64,000 nt of DNA from Caldimonas mangrovi (GTDB lineage Bacteria; Pseudomonadota; Gammaproteobacteria; Burkholderiales; Burkholderiaceae_C), in NCBI RefSeq assembly GCF_023721835.1, contig NZ_JAMKFE010000005.1, positions 186,001 to 250,000 on the forward strand, written 5' to 3'. Each line of letters starts with the position of its first letter. The first letter of the stretch is position 1. Of this stretch, positions 18,177 through 25,617 are shown one piece after another. Below the pieces are notes generated by a model. The model made no database searches. It was not told the DNA's origin and saw only the letters and a program-made list of their open reading frames with translations. Made by a program: the position numbers and the translations under genes.

Positions 18177-19382
18177 TCACTCGGCAGGTCGCAGCTTCTT
18201 CGCCTCGGCGGCCGGGGGCAGGTAGCGCGCACCGTCCAGGTAGCGGTAATCGACCATCACCCCCTTGCCGCCGTCGTTCTTGGTGCGGCCGACGTAGCCG
18301 CCCATCGTCGACTGGTGGTCTTCGGCCCGGTAGGTGATCGGCCCGAACGGCGTGCTGACCGACAAGCCGCGGAAGGCGGCGATCAGCTTCTCGGTGTCGG
18401 TCGAGCCCGCCTTGCGGATGCCTTCACCGAGCGACTTGATGGTGCTGTAGCCCACCACCGAGCCGAGCCGCGGGTAGTCCTTGAACTTGGCGCGGTAGGC
18501 CGCTTCGAAGGCCCTGTGCTCGGCCGTCTGGATGCCGTACCACGGGTAGCCGGTGACGATCCAGCCGTTCGGCGCCTCGTCCTTCAGCGGGTCCATGTAC
18601 TCGGGTTCGCCGGTGAGCAGGCTGACCACCTCGCGGCCCTGGAACAGGCCGCGGGTGTTGCCTTCGCGCACGAAGCGCGACAGGTCGGCGCCGAACAGCA
18701 CGTTGAAGATCGCGTCGGGCTTGGCGTCGGCCAGCGCCTGTACCACGCTGCCGGCGTCGACCTTGCCCAGCGGCGTGGCCTGCTCGGTGACGAACTCGAC
18801 ATCGGGCTGGGCCTGCTTCATCAGCTTCTTGAAGGTGGCCACGGCGGACTGGCCGTACTCGTAGTTGGGGTACACCAGGGCCCAGCGCTTCTTCTTCAGC
18901 GCTGCCGCCTCGGGGGCCAGCATCGCCACCTGCATGTAGGTCGACGGGCGCAGGCGGAAGGTGTAGCGGTTGCCGTTGTCCCAGACGATCTTGTCGGTCA
19001 GCGGCTCGCCGGCGAGGAAGAAGAACTTCTTCTGCTTTGCGAAGTCGGTCAGGGCCAGCCCGACGTGCGACAGGAAGGAGCCGGCCAGCACGTCGACGCG
19101 CTCGCGCGAGACCAGTTCCTCGGCGACCCGCACCGCGTCGCCCGGGTTGGCGTTGTCGTCGCGGATCACCAGCTCGACCTTCTTGCCGTTCAGCCCGCCG
19201 GCCTGGTTGATCTCGTCGACGGCCAGTTCCATGCCCTTGCGGTAGGGCTCGAGGAAGGCGGGCTGCGCCTTGTAGCTGTTGATTTCCCCGATCTTGATGA
19301 CGTCCTGGGCCCAGGCGGCCGAACCGAGGGCGCCGCTCGCCACGGCAGCGGCGAGGGCAACGAGATGGCGTCTTGTGGTCAT
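18177..19382 (-). CDS. Branched-chain-type ABC transporter substrate-binding protein (second copy)
   Basis: This 401-residue periplasmic binding protein begins MTTRRHLVALAAAVASGALGSAAWAQ, a Tat-like or Sec signal, followed by VIKIGEINSYKAQPAFLEPYRKGMELAVDEINQAGGLNGKKVELVIRDD, characteristic of the Liv/amide-type family. GGAGAG precedes the ATG at 19382; the frame is open further upstream but lacks a start with a ribosome site. It heads the transporter part of the operon. It differs clearly from the other binding protein of the operon, so the importer may take two ligands. Confidence 0.9.
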   Translation of the reverse strand: MTTRRHLVALAAAVASGALGSAAWAQDVIKIGEINSYKAQPAFLEPYRKGMELAVDEINQAGGLNGKKVELVIRDDNANPGDAVRVAEELVSRERVDVLAGSFLSHVGLALTDFAKQKKFFFLAGEPLTDKIVWDNGNRYTFRLRPSTYMQVAMLAPEAAALKKKRWALVYPNYEYGQSAVATFKKLMKQAQPDVEFVTEQATPLGKVDAGSVVQALADAKPDAIFNVLFGADLSRFVREGNTRGLFQGREVVSLLTGEPEYMDPLKDEAPNGWIVTGYPWYGIQTAEHRAFEAAYRAKFKDYPRLGSVVGYSTIKSLGEGIRKAGSTDTEKLIAAFRGLSVSTPFGPITYRAEDHQSTMGGYVGRTKNDGGKGVMVDYRYLDGARYLPPAAEAKKLRPAE

Positions 19383-19449
19383 GAGCAGCTCTCCTTCTGT
19401 ATGAGCGACGGGAACGGGGGGCGGGGACAAATTCAAGGTGTGCGGTGCG

Positions 19450-20034
19450 TCAGCGCAGGCCGTCCTGGCCCTGGATCTCGCCGACCTGCAGGCCGCCGAT
19501 GCGGGGCAGGGGGCGGCCGCCGTCGGTGACGACCACCGCCACGACGATCTCGTTCGCGCGTGGCGCGTCGCTGACGCGGGCCTCCATCGCGTCGAAGTGG
19601 CTGCGCACGTAGGCGGCATCCTTGTGGCCCAGCGGCACGTCGATCGCGCAGCCCATGCCGCCGCGCTTCTTGGCCGACGGCACCAGCGCCGCACCTTTCT
19701 CGACAGCGCGGCGCAACGGTGCGCCCAGCTTCGGGTGCAGGATGGCGGCGGCGTGTTCCAGCTCGCCCGCTTCGCCGACGATGGCCGCCTTGCCGTAGCT
19801 GTGCGCCTGCCCCGGTGCGATGCCCAGCGCCTGCACGCACTTGTCGCCCAGCAGCGCGCCCATCTCTTCGCCGATGGCGACCAGCTCGTCGAGCTGCTCG
19901 ACGTAGCGCCCCGCGCACGGGTTGTCGATCACCGCGATCGCCAGCGCCTTGCGCACCGGGGGCGTGACGGGCTGGTCCATCTCGACGAGGGTCTCGTCCA
20001 CCTGGACGATCAGCTTGCGGATCTTGGCTGGCAT
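19450..20034 (-). CDS. AA_synth (PF06684)-type protein, copy 2
   Basis: This 194-residue protein belongs to the family annotated 'amino acid synthesis' (formerly a DUF), whose biochemical role is not established. Seen here are IRKLIVQVDETLVEMD at the start, NPCAGRYVEQLDELV, YGKAAIVGEAGELEHAAAILHPKLG and DVPLGHKDAAYVRSHFDAMEARV. The ATG has GGAGACC upstream. A paralogue lies directly upstream in the same operon, sharing GKxAIVGEAGELEH and YVRSHFDAxExRV. Colocation with hydroxynicotinate reductase points to a role in N-heterocycle breakdown, perhaps as a hetero-complex of the two paralogues. Confidence 0.85.
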   Translation of the reverse strand: MPAKIRKLIVQVDETLVEMDQPVTPPVRKALAIAVIDNPCAGRYVEQLDELVAIGEEMGALLGDKCVQALGIAPGQAHSYGKAAIVGEAGELEHAAAILHPKLGAPLRRAVEKGAALVPSAKKRGGMGCAIDVPLGHKDAAYVRSHFDAMEARVSDAPRANEIVVAVVVTDGGRPLPRIGGLQVGEIQGQDGLR

Positions 20035-20077
20035 GGAGGTCTCCTGGATCGTTGAGTCTTGTCGGGGAGCGGCGCGT

Positions 20078-20719
20078 TCAGCGCAGGCCGTCCCATTGCG
20101 CGATGTCGGCTGCACGCAGACCGCCGACGCGCGCATGGACGCGTGGCCCGGTGCTCATCACGAGGATGAAGGCGACCTCGTCGGCACGCGGCGCACCGGG
20201 CACCCGCACCTCGATCGCGTCGAAGTGGCTGCGCACGTAGCAGGCGTTGATGTGCGTGAGCGGCACGTCGAGCGTGGCACCGGGGCCGCCGACCTTCTTG
20301 GTCGACGGCACGATGGCCAGCGCGTTCGCCGGCTGCCCCTTCACGCCGTCGGCGCGACCTTGCGCGTAGGCACTGCGGTCGCCTTTCCAGCCGAGCAGCT
20401 CGCGCATGGCATAGCCGCCGGGCACATGCCACAACGCGCCGTGTTCCAGTTCGCCCGCTTCGCCGACGATGGCGCCCTTGCCGTAACCCTCGATCCGCTC
20501 GGGCGGCACGCCCATCGCGGTGCACAGGCGGTGCGCCATCTGCACCCCGACGGGCTGCAGCGCGTCCATCATCGGCAGGATCTCGGGCTCGTAGCGGCCC
20601 GCGAACGGGTTGCGCAGCACGGCGGCAATGGCGCCGCGCCGCAGCGGCGTCGGGGCGGTGGGGCCGAACTCGTGATGGATGTCTTCGACATGCGTGTAGA
20701 CGCGCCGGATCTCAATCAT
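20078..20719 (-). CDS. AA_synth (PF06684)-type protein, copy 1
   Basis: This 213-residue paralogue of the downstream gene starts MIEIRRVYTHVEDIHHEFG and has the shared NPFAGRYEPEILPMMDALQPVG, YGKGAIVGEAGELEHGALWHVPGG and DVPLTHINACYVRSHFDAIEVRVPGAPRADE segments. The start at 20719 has TGGAG upstream, while a much longer open frame upstream overlaps the UPF0280 gene and is not used. The catalytic role is unknown. The conserved His and Glu residues in GEAGELEH would be the first candidates for an active site. Confidence 0.85.
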   Translation of the reverse strand: MIEIRRVYTHVEDIHHEFGPTAPTPLRRGAIAAVLRNPFAGRYEPEILPMMDALQPVGVQMAHRLCTAMGVPPERIEGYGKGAIVGEAGELEHGALWHVPGGYAMRELLGWKGDRSAYAQGRADGVKGQPANALAIVPSTKKVGGPGATLDVPLTHINACYVRSHFDAIEVRVPGAPRADEVAFILVMSTGPRVHARVGGLRAADIAQWDGLR

Positions 20720-20835
20720 CTGTGCTCCAGGGGGCATGAGGCGTCGCCCCGTCCTGCCCACGCAGCGGGCGCGCCGTGCACCGGGGCCGGCGCGGCGGGC
20801 AAGGAGGCGGGGCGAAGCGGCTTCATGCGGTTTCG

Positions 20836-21771
20836 TTAAGCAATTACTGAACCAGTTCTCTCGGCCTCGGCGCTGGCGCGTGCGTGAGGCAGCCGCGCCA
20901 CCTCGGCCCAGCGTACGCCTTCGGCGCCGACCGTCACCACCTGCCCCTGGCACACCAGCACCGCGCTGTGGGCCAGCCCCTGCCGGCACATCTGCTGCGC
21001 CGCGGTGCGGCCGGCCGCCAGTGCACGGTGCACCGTCGAGGCAGCGAGCACAGGCACCGCCACGGTGACCAGCAACACGCCCAGGTCGCTATCGTCCTTC
21101 AGCTCGCAGGCCGGGCGGCGGACGATGCGCGGGTCGTCCACGTCGACCGCGTTGCCGATCAGCGTGGCAGCCACGTCGGCTTCGGCTGCGGTGCGCGCGA
21201 GCACCGTCACGCTGTCGGCGATGCCGAGCGAGAAGCTGCGCCCGCGCCAGCCGCTGGTCGCGACGCCGCGCACCGGCAGCTCGTGCGGCACCACGAAGCG
21301 GCCGTCGGTGGCCAGGCGCTGTCCGGCGTCGGCGCGCGCAGGCTCGCTCACCAGGCCGACGTTGACCGAGGCACCCGGGCTCAGGTGCAAGGCGATGTCG
21401 CCCCCGTTGTTGATCCAGGCCCGCGTGATCCCGGGCCGTGCGTAGCAGCGCACCATGTCGTCGCTCACCGCACCCGCCACCGCGGCCATCGGCGTCACGA
21501 AGGTGCGGCGGTGTGGGTGACAGGCCTGCCACATGCGACGCGCCACCGGGCCGCGCAGCCGCGGTTCGAAGGGTGCGTAGGGGTCGACCGGCTCGCGCAG
21601 CGCCGGCAGTTCGGCCACCAGTTCGGGCAACACGCTGCCGAACCGCTGCCAGGCCTGCTCGTGACAGTCCGCCACCACGCGCGGGTCTCCCCCGGCTCCG
21701 ATGACGAGGTCGATCGGGCCATGCTGGAAGTGCCAGCGTGCACCGGGCAGGGAGTGGCGGGCGGCTTGCAT
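20836..21771 (-). CDS. UPF0280 family protein (ApbE-related fold)
   Basis: This 311-residue member of UPF0280, a family with distant similarity to the ApbE flavin transferase, has no assigned reaction. Visible motifs are AAVAGAVSD (residues about 95-103), AWINNGGDIALHL (about 118-130), a serine-rich GWRGRSFSLGIADSVTVLARTAAEADVAATLIGNAVD and a Gly-rich N-terminal IDLVIGAGGD. ApbE proteins attach FMN to threonines, so a role in maturing a flavoprotein such as the adjacent reductase is possible, but this is speculation. It sits 27 bases after the hydroxynicotinate reductase gene. Confidence 0.85.
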   Translation of the reverse strand: MQAARHSLPGARWHFQHGPIDLVIGAGGDPRVVADCHEQAWQRFGSVLPELVAELPALREPVDPYAPFEPRLRGPVARRMWQACHPHRRTFVTPMAAVAGAVSDDMVRCYARPGITRAWINNGGDIALHLSPGASVNVGLVSEPARADAGQRLATDGRFVVPHELPVRGVATSGWRGRSFSLGIADSVTVLARTAAEADVAATLIGNAVDVDDPRIVRRPACELKDDSDLGVLLVTVAVPVLAASTVHRALAAGRTAAQQMCRQGLAHSAVLVCQGQVVTVGAEGVRWAEVARLPHARASAEAERTGSVIA

Positions 21772-21798
21772 GACGGTCAGAGCGTGTTCATACCACGG

Positions 21799-23385
21799 TC
21801 AACCGAGCATCGGGGCCTGGCCCAGCGGCCAGCCGTTGCCCGGCTCGGGTTGGCCCCACTGCAGCGACTTCGGCGCGCCCTCGTTGTGCCAGGCGCCGCT
21901 GCGCAGCACCTCGTCGAGCGAGCGTACGTGCTCGAGGTGGCCGCCGAGGGCGCGATAGTGCTGCAGCTGCATCGTGAATTCGATCGGCGCGACGATGGCC
22001 GGCGTGGGCACCGTGCCGAAGCTGTTGTCCGGCATGCGCGACACGTCCGTCATCACGGTGATGCCGCCGCCCGGCCACACATAGGCCGGCGCACCGCCGC
22101 AGGTCACGTTGACGAGCGAGCGCTTGATCGCGCGGGTCAGCAGCACCGGGTTCTCGGTCGCGCCGGCCCGCAGGCTGCCGCCGGCGCCGGCCAGGAACAG
22201 CACGCTGGTCAACGAAGGCTCGCAGTTCTCGCCGATGCGGTCGACCACCGCCCGCACGGCGGCGGGCATTTCCTGCGGTTGCGGTTGCAGGTGCTCGTCG
22301 AGCACATACCAGGCCGCGTGTTCGCCGGTGGTCGACACCATCAGCAGCCGCAGGCCGGGCCAGGCCAAGGATTCGTCCCAGCCTTCGATGATGGACAGCG
22401 GGTCGGAGATGTCGGTGCCGCCCCATCCGATGCCGGGGTTGGCGACCTGGAAGTAGCGGCCCGGCGTGGACTTGCGGCCGCGGATCTTCAGACCCGAAGG
22501 GCGGATGTCCAGACAGCGGCCTGCCTGGTGCTCGGTCAGCACGCCGGTGATGTGGTCGTCGACCACCACCACCTCGTCGGCCTGTCCGAACCACTGCTTG
22601 GCGAAGATGCCGATCGTGGCCGAGCCGCAGCCGACGCGCATGCGCTGCTCCTCGACGCCGTTGACGATGGGCGCGCGGCCGGCCTGCACGACCAGCTGGG
22701 CGCCGCCGTCGATGCTGATTTCCACGGCCTGCTTGTTGCCGAGCTGCTGCATCATCTCGACGGCGACGCGGCCCTCTTTCTTGCTGCCGCCGGTGAGGTG
22801 GTGCACCCCGCCGATCGACAGCATCTGCGAGCCGTACTCGGCGGTGGTCACGTGGCCGACCACCTCGCCCTTGCAGCGGATGTTGGCCTGCTCGGGGCCG
22901 AGCCAGCGGTCGGTGTCGATCTTCACCTTGAAGCTGCAGTAGCTGAAGATGCCTTCGGTGACCACGGTCACCATGTCGACGCCCTCGGCCTGCGACGAGA
23001 CGATGAACGGCGCGGGCTTGTAGTCGGGGTAGGTGGTCGACGAGCCCACGCCGGTGACGAACACCTCGCCGGGCATGGCCTGCGCGGGCGGCGCTGCCTC
23101 CGGGGTGTCCGCCTGCCGCGCCGCGAACGGCACCAGCCGCACCTCGCCGGCGTCGAAAGTGCGGCGCAGCATCACCACCGGGTCCACGCGCACCAGCACA
23201 CCGCCTTCGTTGGCGTAGCGGTCGCAGGCGCCGCTGCGTCCTTCGGTGATCTGGCACAGCACCGGGCAGGCGTTGCACTCGATCTTGTTGGTCGCCATGC
23301 GCTCGTTGCGCGGCTTTGCACGCTCGAGCACCTGGGGCATCAGGTCCATCTCGGGCAGGCCATCGGTCTTGGTGTGCTCAGTCAT
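21799..23385 (-). CDS. hnr: 6-Hydroxynicotinate reductase-like iron-sulfur protein
   Basis: This 528-residue first gene of the long minus-strand operon resembles the 6-hydroxynicotinate reductase of the fermentative nicotinate pathway (Eubacterium barkeri), which reduces 6-hydroxynicotinate to 1,4,5,6-tetrahydro-6-oxonicotinate with reduced ferredoxin. Four cysteines near the N terminus (37, 40, 44, 54; CNACPVLC then GAC) form a likely Fe-S site. Further segments are VTGVGSSTTYPDYKPAPF and GGAPAYVWPGGGITVMTDVSRMPDNSFGTVPTPAIV. A ferredoxin, a ferredoxin reductase and an enamidase are encoded divergently, which fits. The ribosome site is weak. Identification is from memory of the family and from context. 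Confidence 0.78.
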   Translation of the reverse strand: MTEHTKTDGLPEMDLMPQVLERAKPRNERMATNKIECNACPVLCQITEGRSGACDRYANEGGVLVRVDPVVMLRRTFDAGEVRLVPFAARQADTPEAAPPAQAMPGEVFVTGVGSSTTYPDYKPAPFIVSSQAEGVDMVTVVTEGIFSYCSFKVKIDTDRWLGPEQANIRCKGEVVGHVTTAEYGSQMLSIGGVHHLTGGSKKEGRVAVEMMQQLGNKQAVEISIDGGAQLVVQAGRAPIVNGVEEQRMRVGCGSATIGIFAKQWFGQADEVVVVDDHITGVLTEHQAGRCLDIRPSGLKIRGRKSTPGRYFQVANPGIGWGGTDISDPLSIIEGWDESLAWPGLRLLMVSTTGEHAAWYVLDEHLQPQPQEMPAAVRAVVDRIGENCEPSLTSVLFLAGAGGSLRAGATENPVLLTRAIKRSLVNVTCGGAPAYVWPGGGITVMTDVSRMPDNSFGTVPTPAIVAPIEFTMQLQHYRALGGHLEHVRSLDEVLRSGAWHNEGAPKSLQWGQPEPGNGWPLGQAPMLG

Positions 23386-23469
23386 CGCGGGTCGACTTTC
23401 CTGGTACCTGTGGGGCGGTACTAGCGGATTCCGTGCCAGTTGCGGGTCATTGCCGGAGCAGCTTCGTTT

Positions 23470-23509
23470 ATGTAGTATTCACTTAATCAAAATGTTGTGA
23501 TCACTACAT
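23470..23509. promoter_or_regulatory. Inverted-repeat operator in the divergent hnr/ferredoxin promoter
   Basis: ATGTAGT (23470-23476) and ACTACAT (23503-23509) form a 7-base inverted repeat. Each arm extends into a longer similar half-site: ATGTAGTATTCAC forward and ATGTAGTGATCAC reverse. Within the right arm GTGATCAC is itself a perfect palindrome. The same ATGTAGYATYCAC word occurs before the enamidase gene, so this is a candidate binding site for the TetR regulator encoded 1.3 kb away. Its position about 85 bases from both divergent starts fits control of both operons. Confidence 0.6.
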
Positions 23510-23590
23510 GAAGAGGCAATCTAGCGCAATCGGACGGATCTGGCAACGAGACTTTCACTGCCCCGGCCCGGGGCGCGAACGGAGCTGAAA

Positions 23591-23914
23591 ATGACCCATG
23601 TGGTGACTGATGCCTGCATACGGTGCAAATACACCGACTGCGTCGACGTGTGCCCGGTGGACTGCTTCCACGAAGGCCCCAACTTTCTCGCCATCGACCC
23701 GGACGAATGCATCGACTGCGCTGTCTGCGTGCCCGAGTGCCCCGCGGGCGCCATCCTGGCCGAGGACGATCTGCCGGCAGAGCTGGCAGGATGGGTCGCG
23801 CTGAATGCCGAGCTGGCACGGCAATGGCCGGTGATCTCGCAGCGGCAGGCGCCGCTGCCGCAGGCCGAGCAGTGGAAGGACACACCGGGCAAGCTGGCCT
23901 ATCTCGAACGCTGA
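23591..23914 (+). CDS. fdxA: 7Fe ferredoxin, FdxA-like
   Basis: This 107-residue ferredoxin has Cys9, Cys12, Cys17, Cys21 and Cys25 ([17 protein letters not shown]) and a second set Cys40, Cys43, Cys46 and Cys50 ([12 protein letters not shown]), the layout of 3Fe-4S/4Fe-4S ferredoxins of the FdxA type. GGAG lies 6 bases before the ATG. The gene faces the hydroxynicotinate reductase gene and is followed by a ferredoxin-NADP reductase, so it is the probable electron donor for ring reduction. Confidence 0.92.
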   Translation: MTHVVTDACIRCKYTDCVDVCPVDCFHEGPNFLAIDPDECIDCAVCVPECPAGAILAEDDLPAELAGWVALNAELARQWPVISQRQAPLPQAEQWKDTPGKLAYLER

Positions 23915-23954
23915 GCGCCTCGCGGCGCCTACCATCCCCTCAGGAGAAAACGCC

Positions 23955-24728
23955 ATGAGTGCATTCAACGAAGAGAAAGTGCTGAGCGTCCACCACTGGA
24001 CCGACAAGCTGTTCACCTTCACCACCACGCGCGATCCGTCGCTGCGGTTCAGCAACGGCCACTTCACGATGATCGGCCTGCGCGTCGACGGCAAGCCCTT
24101 GCTGCGCGCCTACAGCATCGTCAGCGCCAACTACGAGGAGCACCTCGAGTTCCTCAGCATCAAGGTGCCGGACGGCCCGCTCACGTCCCGCCTGCAGCAC
24201 GTGCAGGTCGGCGACACCATCGTGGTCGGGCGCAAGCCCACCGGCACGCTGCTGATCGACTACCTGCTGCCCGGCCGGCGGCTGTACCTGCTGTCGACCG
24301 GCACCGGGCTGGCGCCGTTCATGAGCATCGTGCGCGACCCGGAAACCTACGAGAAGTTCGAGCAGGTGGTGCTGGTGCACGGCGTGCGCCAGATCGACGA
24401 ACTGGCCTACCACGACCTGCTGGTCGAGCACCTGCCCAACCACGAGTTCCTCGGCGACCTGGTCAGCAGCAAGCTGCGCTACTACCCGACCGTCACCCGC
24501 GAGGCCTACCGCAACATGGGCCGCGTGACGCAGCTGATCGACACCGGCAAGCTGTTCGAAGACCTGGGCGTGCCGCCGCTGGACCGGGCCCACGACCGCG
24601 CGATGATCTGCGGCAGCCCCGGCATGCTGCGCGACCTGAAGCACTCGCTGGAGCAGCGCGGCTTCAAGGAAGGCAACACCTCGACGCCGGGCGACTTCGT
24701 CATCGAGCGCGCGTTCGCCGAGCAATGA
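23955..24728 (+). CDS. fpr: Ferredoxin-NADP(+) reductase
   Basis: This 257-residue Fpr-type flavoprotein has the FAD-binding RAYSIVSANYEE (RxYS) motif, the NADP-binding LLSTGTGLAPFMSIVRDP segment and the conserved CGSPGML near the C terminus. AGGAG precedes the ATG. It should transfer electrons from NADPH to the ferredoxin encoded 40 bases upstream and so power the hydroxynicotinate reductase. The C terminus (VIERAFAEQ) differs from the usual ERAFVEK ending only slightly. Confidence 0.92.
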   Translation: MSAFNEEKVLSVHHWTDKLFTFTTTRDPSLRFSNGHFTMIGLRVDGKPLLRAYSIVSANYEEHLEFLSIKVPDGPLTSRLQHVQVGDTIVVGRKPTGTLLIDYLLPGRRLYLLSTGTGLAPFMSIVRDPETYEKFEQVVLVHGVRQIDELAYHDLLVEHLPNHEFLGDLVSSKLRYYPTVTREAYRNMGRVTQLIDTGKLFEDLGVPPLDRAHDRAMICGSPGMLRDLKHSLEQRGFKEGNTSTPGDFVIERAFAEQ

Positions 24729-24826
24729 GCGCCCCCCGCAGCGTGGCGGCCGAGCCGCGCACATCGAGGCCCGACGCCGCGCTCGCGTAGCATCGGAGCC
24801 GCCCGAACCCCCGGATACGACCTGCC

Positions 24827-25531
24827 ATGGCCACTTCTTCCTCCCGGCGCGCTGCCGCCAAGTCGTCGTCCGCGGTGCGCCGCCCCGGCGTGCGCGAGCT
24901 GGCCGCCAAGGCCACCCGCGACAGCATCCTGCGCGCCGCGACGCGGGTCTTCGCCAAGCACGGCTTCGACGGCGGGCGCGTCGAGCAGATCTCGAAGGCG
25001 GCCAAGTCGTACGACCGCATGATCTATTACTACTTCGGCAGCAAGGAAGGCCTGTTCATCGCGGTGATCGAGGACATCTACCGCCGCATGAACGACGCCG
25101 AGTCCGAACTCGACATCAACATCGAGCAGCCGGTCGAGTCGCTCAAGCTGGTGGTGAGCTTCGTGCGCGACTACTACCGCAAGAACCCCGAGTTCGTCAC
25201 GCTGCTCAACACCGAGAACCTGCACAAGGGCAAGCACATCAGCAAGTCGCTGCGCGCGCGCGAGTACTCGTCGCCGACGATCTCGGTGATCGACGAACTG
25301 CTGCGCAGCGGTGCCCGCCAGGGCGTGTTCCGCACCGACGTCAACGCACGCGACGTCTATCTGATGATGGCTGCGATGGGCTACTTCTACCAGTCCAACC
25401 GCTACACGCTGTCGGCCTTTCTCGGTGAAGACCTCGAAGATCCGGCCTCGGTGGCGCACTGGGAGGCCTTCATGATCGATGCGGTGCTGCGCACCGTGGC
25501 ACGCGCACCGGGACCGGCACGCAGCGCTTGA
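24827..25531 (+). CDS. TetR/AcrR-family transcriptional regulator
   Basis: This 234-residue regulator has an N-terminal basic tail (SSSRRAAAKSSS) and a TetR helix-turn-helix at about residues 25-72 (DSILRAATRVFAKHGFDGGRVEQISKAAKSYDRMIYYYFGSKEGLFIAV). The C-terminal domain has a YYRKNPEFVTLLNTENLHKG region as in RutR-like regulators of N-heterocycle breakdown. It lies between the ferredoxin reductase and enamidase genes and is the obvious local regulator. Likely targets are the ATGTAG motifs at the divergent promoter and before the enamidase gene. Confidence 0.88.
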   Translation: MATSSSRRAAAKSSSAVRRPGVRELAAKATRDSILRAATRVFAKHGFDGGRVEQISKAAKSYDRMIYYYFGSKEGLFIAVIEDIYRRMNDAESELDINIEQPVESLKLVVSFVRDYYRKNPEFVTLLNTENLHKGKHISKSLRAREYSSPTISVIDELLRSGARQGVFRTDVNARDVYLMMAAMGYFYQSNRYTLSAFLGEDLEDPASVAHWEAFMIDAVLRTVARAPGPARSA

Positions 25532-25547
25532 GGCGGTCTCTGCGTTC

Positions 25548-25567
25548 ATGTAGCATCCACTGAACGA
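25548..25567 (+). promoter_or_regulatory. ATGTAG-type site before the enamidase gene
   Basis: The sequence ATGTAGCATCCACTGAACGAA starts at 25548 and matches the left half-site at 23470 in about 16 of 21 positions, giving a consensus ATGTAGYATYCACT. It lies 50 bases before the enamidase start and just after the TetR gene, where a promoter or operator is expected. No clear inverted partner is present here. Confidence 0.5.
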
Positions 25568-25617
25568 ATGCCGGCGCGCGGCGCCGCCCGATGCACCCAC
25601 CCCACGGAGCTGTCCCA

